A stretch of DNA of 14,105 nucleotides from Ktedonobacterales bacterium (lineage in GTDB: Bacteria; Chloroflexota; Ktedonobacteria; Ktedonobacterales; JADMIN01), in contig JAICVT010000071.1 in NCBI GenBank assembly GCA_025935235.1, positions 1 through 14,105 on the forward strand. Direction: 5' to 3'. The position numbers and the translations under genes were made by a program. Shown in pieces: positions 13,393 through 14,105 of the stretch. The notes below the pieces were generated by a model that saw nothing but the letters and a program-made list of their open reading frames with translations, had not been told where the DNA came from and did no database searches. The stretch's first letter is position 1. Every line of letters begins with the position of its first letter.

Positions 13393-13953
13393 ATGCGCGC
13401 AACCGACCAGGGCTACATCATTGGCAGGGCGCTGTGGCGGTGGGTCACCGCGCTCGCTCCCGGCGCGCTCATCATCGCGCTGCTGGTGGGGCTACTGCTC
13501 GGCTTCGGGCCAGCGCATCCGGCGGGTCTCTTCGATGTCGGCCTCGCGCTGGCGATTGCGTTCTTCGCGCTAGGCGAGTTCATCATCATCACGGGCTTCA
13601 TCCGCAGGCCCGTGCTGCTCGCCACCAGCGACGCTGGCCTGCTCTACTATCCTGTGCGCTCCGATCCAATGGCGATTCCCTGGTCGAGGGTCGCCGCGAT
13701 CTTCGTGCGCGAGCGATTGGTTGGCCAGACGATGATGCGCTCACTGGTCTTCGCCTTGCGGCCGCTGCCCGGCGAAGATCCCAATGATCCCGAGGCGCTC
13801 GACCACGTCAGCCTGCCCGCCCACCAACTCCCGCTGAGCGCTGGCCGCTGCCTGCGCCTGCTGGCCGAGCGCCACCGCGACCAGATCGCGCTCAACAACA
13901 TCGCCGTCTACGAGCAGCCGCAGGTGGAGATGGGGAAGCTCGCGGGGTGGTAA
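13393..13953 (+). CDS. Two-TM membrane protein of unknown function, possible PH-like cytoplasmic domain
   Basis: I do not recognise a named family. The 186-residue protein has two hydrophobic helices (about 20-39 and 48-70), then RRPVLLATSDAGLLYYPVRSDPMAIPWSRVAAIFVRE. Here a strand-turn-strand pattern ending in IPWSRVAAI is reminiscent of bacterial PH-like membrane proteins, in which a short helix pair anchors a small beta domain. The rest (about 110-186) is soluble and includes an acidic/Pro segment (PLPGEDPNDPEALDHV). The ATG at 13393 has GGAG at 13383-13386 with six-base spacing. A GTG at 13378 would add five residues and enclose that site. It follows the GT2 gene by 80 bp on the same strand and may be co-transcribed. 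Confidence 0.7.
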   Translation: MRATDQGYIIGRALWRWVTALAPGALIIALLVGLLLGFGPAHPAGLFDVGLALAIAFFALGEFIIITGFIRRPVLLATSDAGLLYYPVRSDPMAIPWSRVAAIFVRERLVGQTMMRSLVFALRPLPGEDPNDPEALDHVSLPAHQLPLSAGRCLRLLAERHRDQIALNNIAVYEQPQVEMGKLAGW

Positions 13954-14025
13954 TGCGACCTCGCGCGGCGCTACGATAGTCTGCGAGAGTGGTAGTTCCT
14001 CACCTGCCCTGGAGACTTCGCGCCC

Positions 14026-14105
14026 ATGAACTCCGCTCTGCCCGATCCCTCGACCCCGTTCGGCGCGCGCGTCGCCGAACGATTGCAAACCGAGCGCATC
14101 ATCTG
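14026..14105 (+). CDS. N-terminus of a probable PPOX-class (F420- or flavin-dependent) enzyme, cut by window edge
   Basis: Only 26 codons and two bases are present: MNSALPDPSTPFGARVAERL followed by QTERII. The run PSTPFGARVAERL resembles the N-terminus of pyridoxamine-5'-phosphate-oxidase-like split-barrel proteins annotated as PPOX-class F420-dependent enzymes. In those a helix of this kind is followed by a strand beginning V/IIWLTT. The last complete codon here is ATC and the next would start TG, which fits a following Trp (TGG). The ATG is preceded by GGAG at 14011-14014 with 11-base spacing. No core residue is visible, so the assignment is tentative. Confidence 0.5.
   Translation, partial: MNSALPDPSTPFGARVAERLQTERII

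Noticed and set aside
1..14105. Search for tRNA, rRNA, phage, toxin-antitoxin or defence genes
   Set aside because: No cloverleaf-like, rRNA-like, integrase, restriction, antitoxin or Cas motif was recognised by eye. The TnpB remnant is the only mobile-element signal.

Overview
The window is a GC-rich bacterial chromosome segment, judged by eye at roughly 60-65% G+C. It looks like ordinary core and metabolic genes with one decaying mobile element at the left edge. The gene mix points to a Gram-positive-like lineage such as Chloroflexota (Ktedonobacteria-like): an NTF2-domain class B PBP, a DUF3311/SSS transporter pair, large GT-C glycosyltransferases, a probable PPOX/F420-class enzyme and a TnpB relative. 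That assignment rests on family-level impressions and was not tested by any search.

Left to right: (1) 1-595 holds the C-terminal half of an IS200/IS605-type TnpB broken by a one-base frameshift, followed by its right-end hairpin. (2) 557-977 has no convincing gene but carries a probable promoter and a 9-bp tandem repeat before an HxlR-type regulator (978-1355). (3) On the minus strand a class B penicillin-binding protein (4440-1912) is followed after 47 bp by ispF (1864-1352). The ispF stop codon overlaps the hxlR stop codon. (4) Divergently on the plus strand lie two large membrane glycosyltransferases: a PMT-like GT-C (4686-6911) and a PIG-V/Gpi18-like mannosyltransferase (7016-8329). A long GC-rich hairpin separates them from a small minus-strand membrane protein resembling the GlsB/YeaQ family (8838-8434). 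(5) An aldo/keto reductase (9099-10061) is followed by a DUF3311 small membrane protein (10334-10543) and an SSS-family symporter (10676-12358), which probably form a two-gene transporter operon ended by a strong hairpin at 12387-12419. (6) A DPM1-like GT2 glycosyltransferase (12590-13312), a two-TM protein of unknown function (13393-13953) and the first codons of a probable PPOX-class enzyme (14026 to the edge) finish the window.

Two themes link the genes. PBP and IspF can be connected through the cell wall, because the MEP pathway supplies the isoprenoid precursors of the undecaprenyl carrier used for peptidoglycan. The GT2, PIG-V-like and PMT-like enzymes together have the composition of a polyprenyl-phosphate-mannose glycosylation route: one predicted donor synthase and two predicted polyprenyl-sugar-dependent transferases. 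Both links are inferences from family membership and proximity.

The most unusual non-coding signal is a set of short perfect tandem duplications (9, 13, 10 and 10 bp units) at gene boundaries, two of them rich in GATC, plus a long imperfect hairpin in the leader of the transporter operon. I found no CRISPR array, tRNA, rRNA, phage module or defence system, and nothing that clearly amounts to a new multi-gene system.
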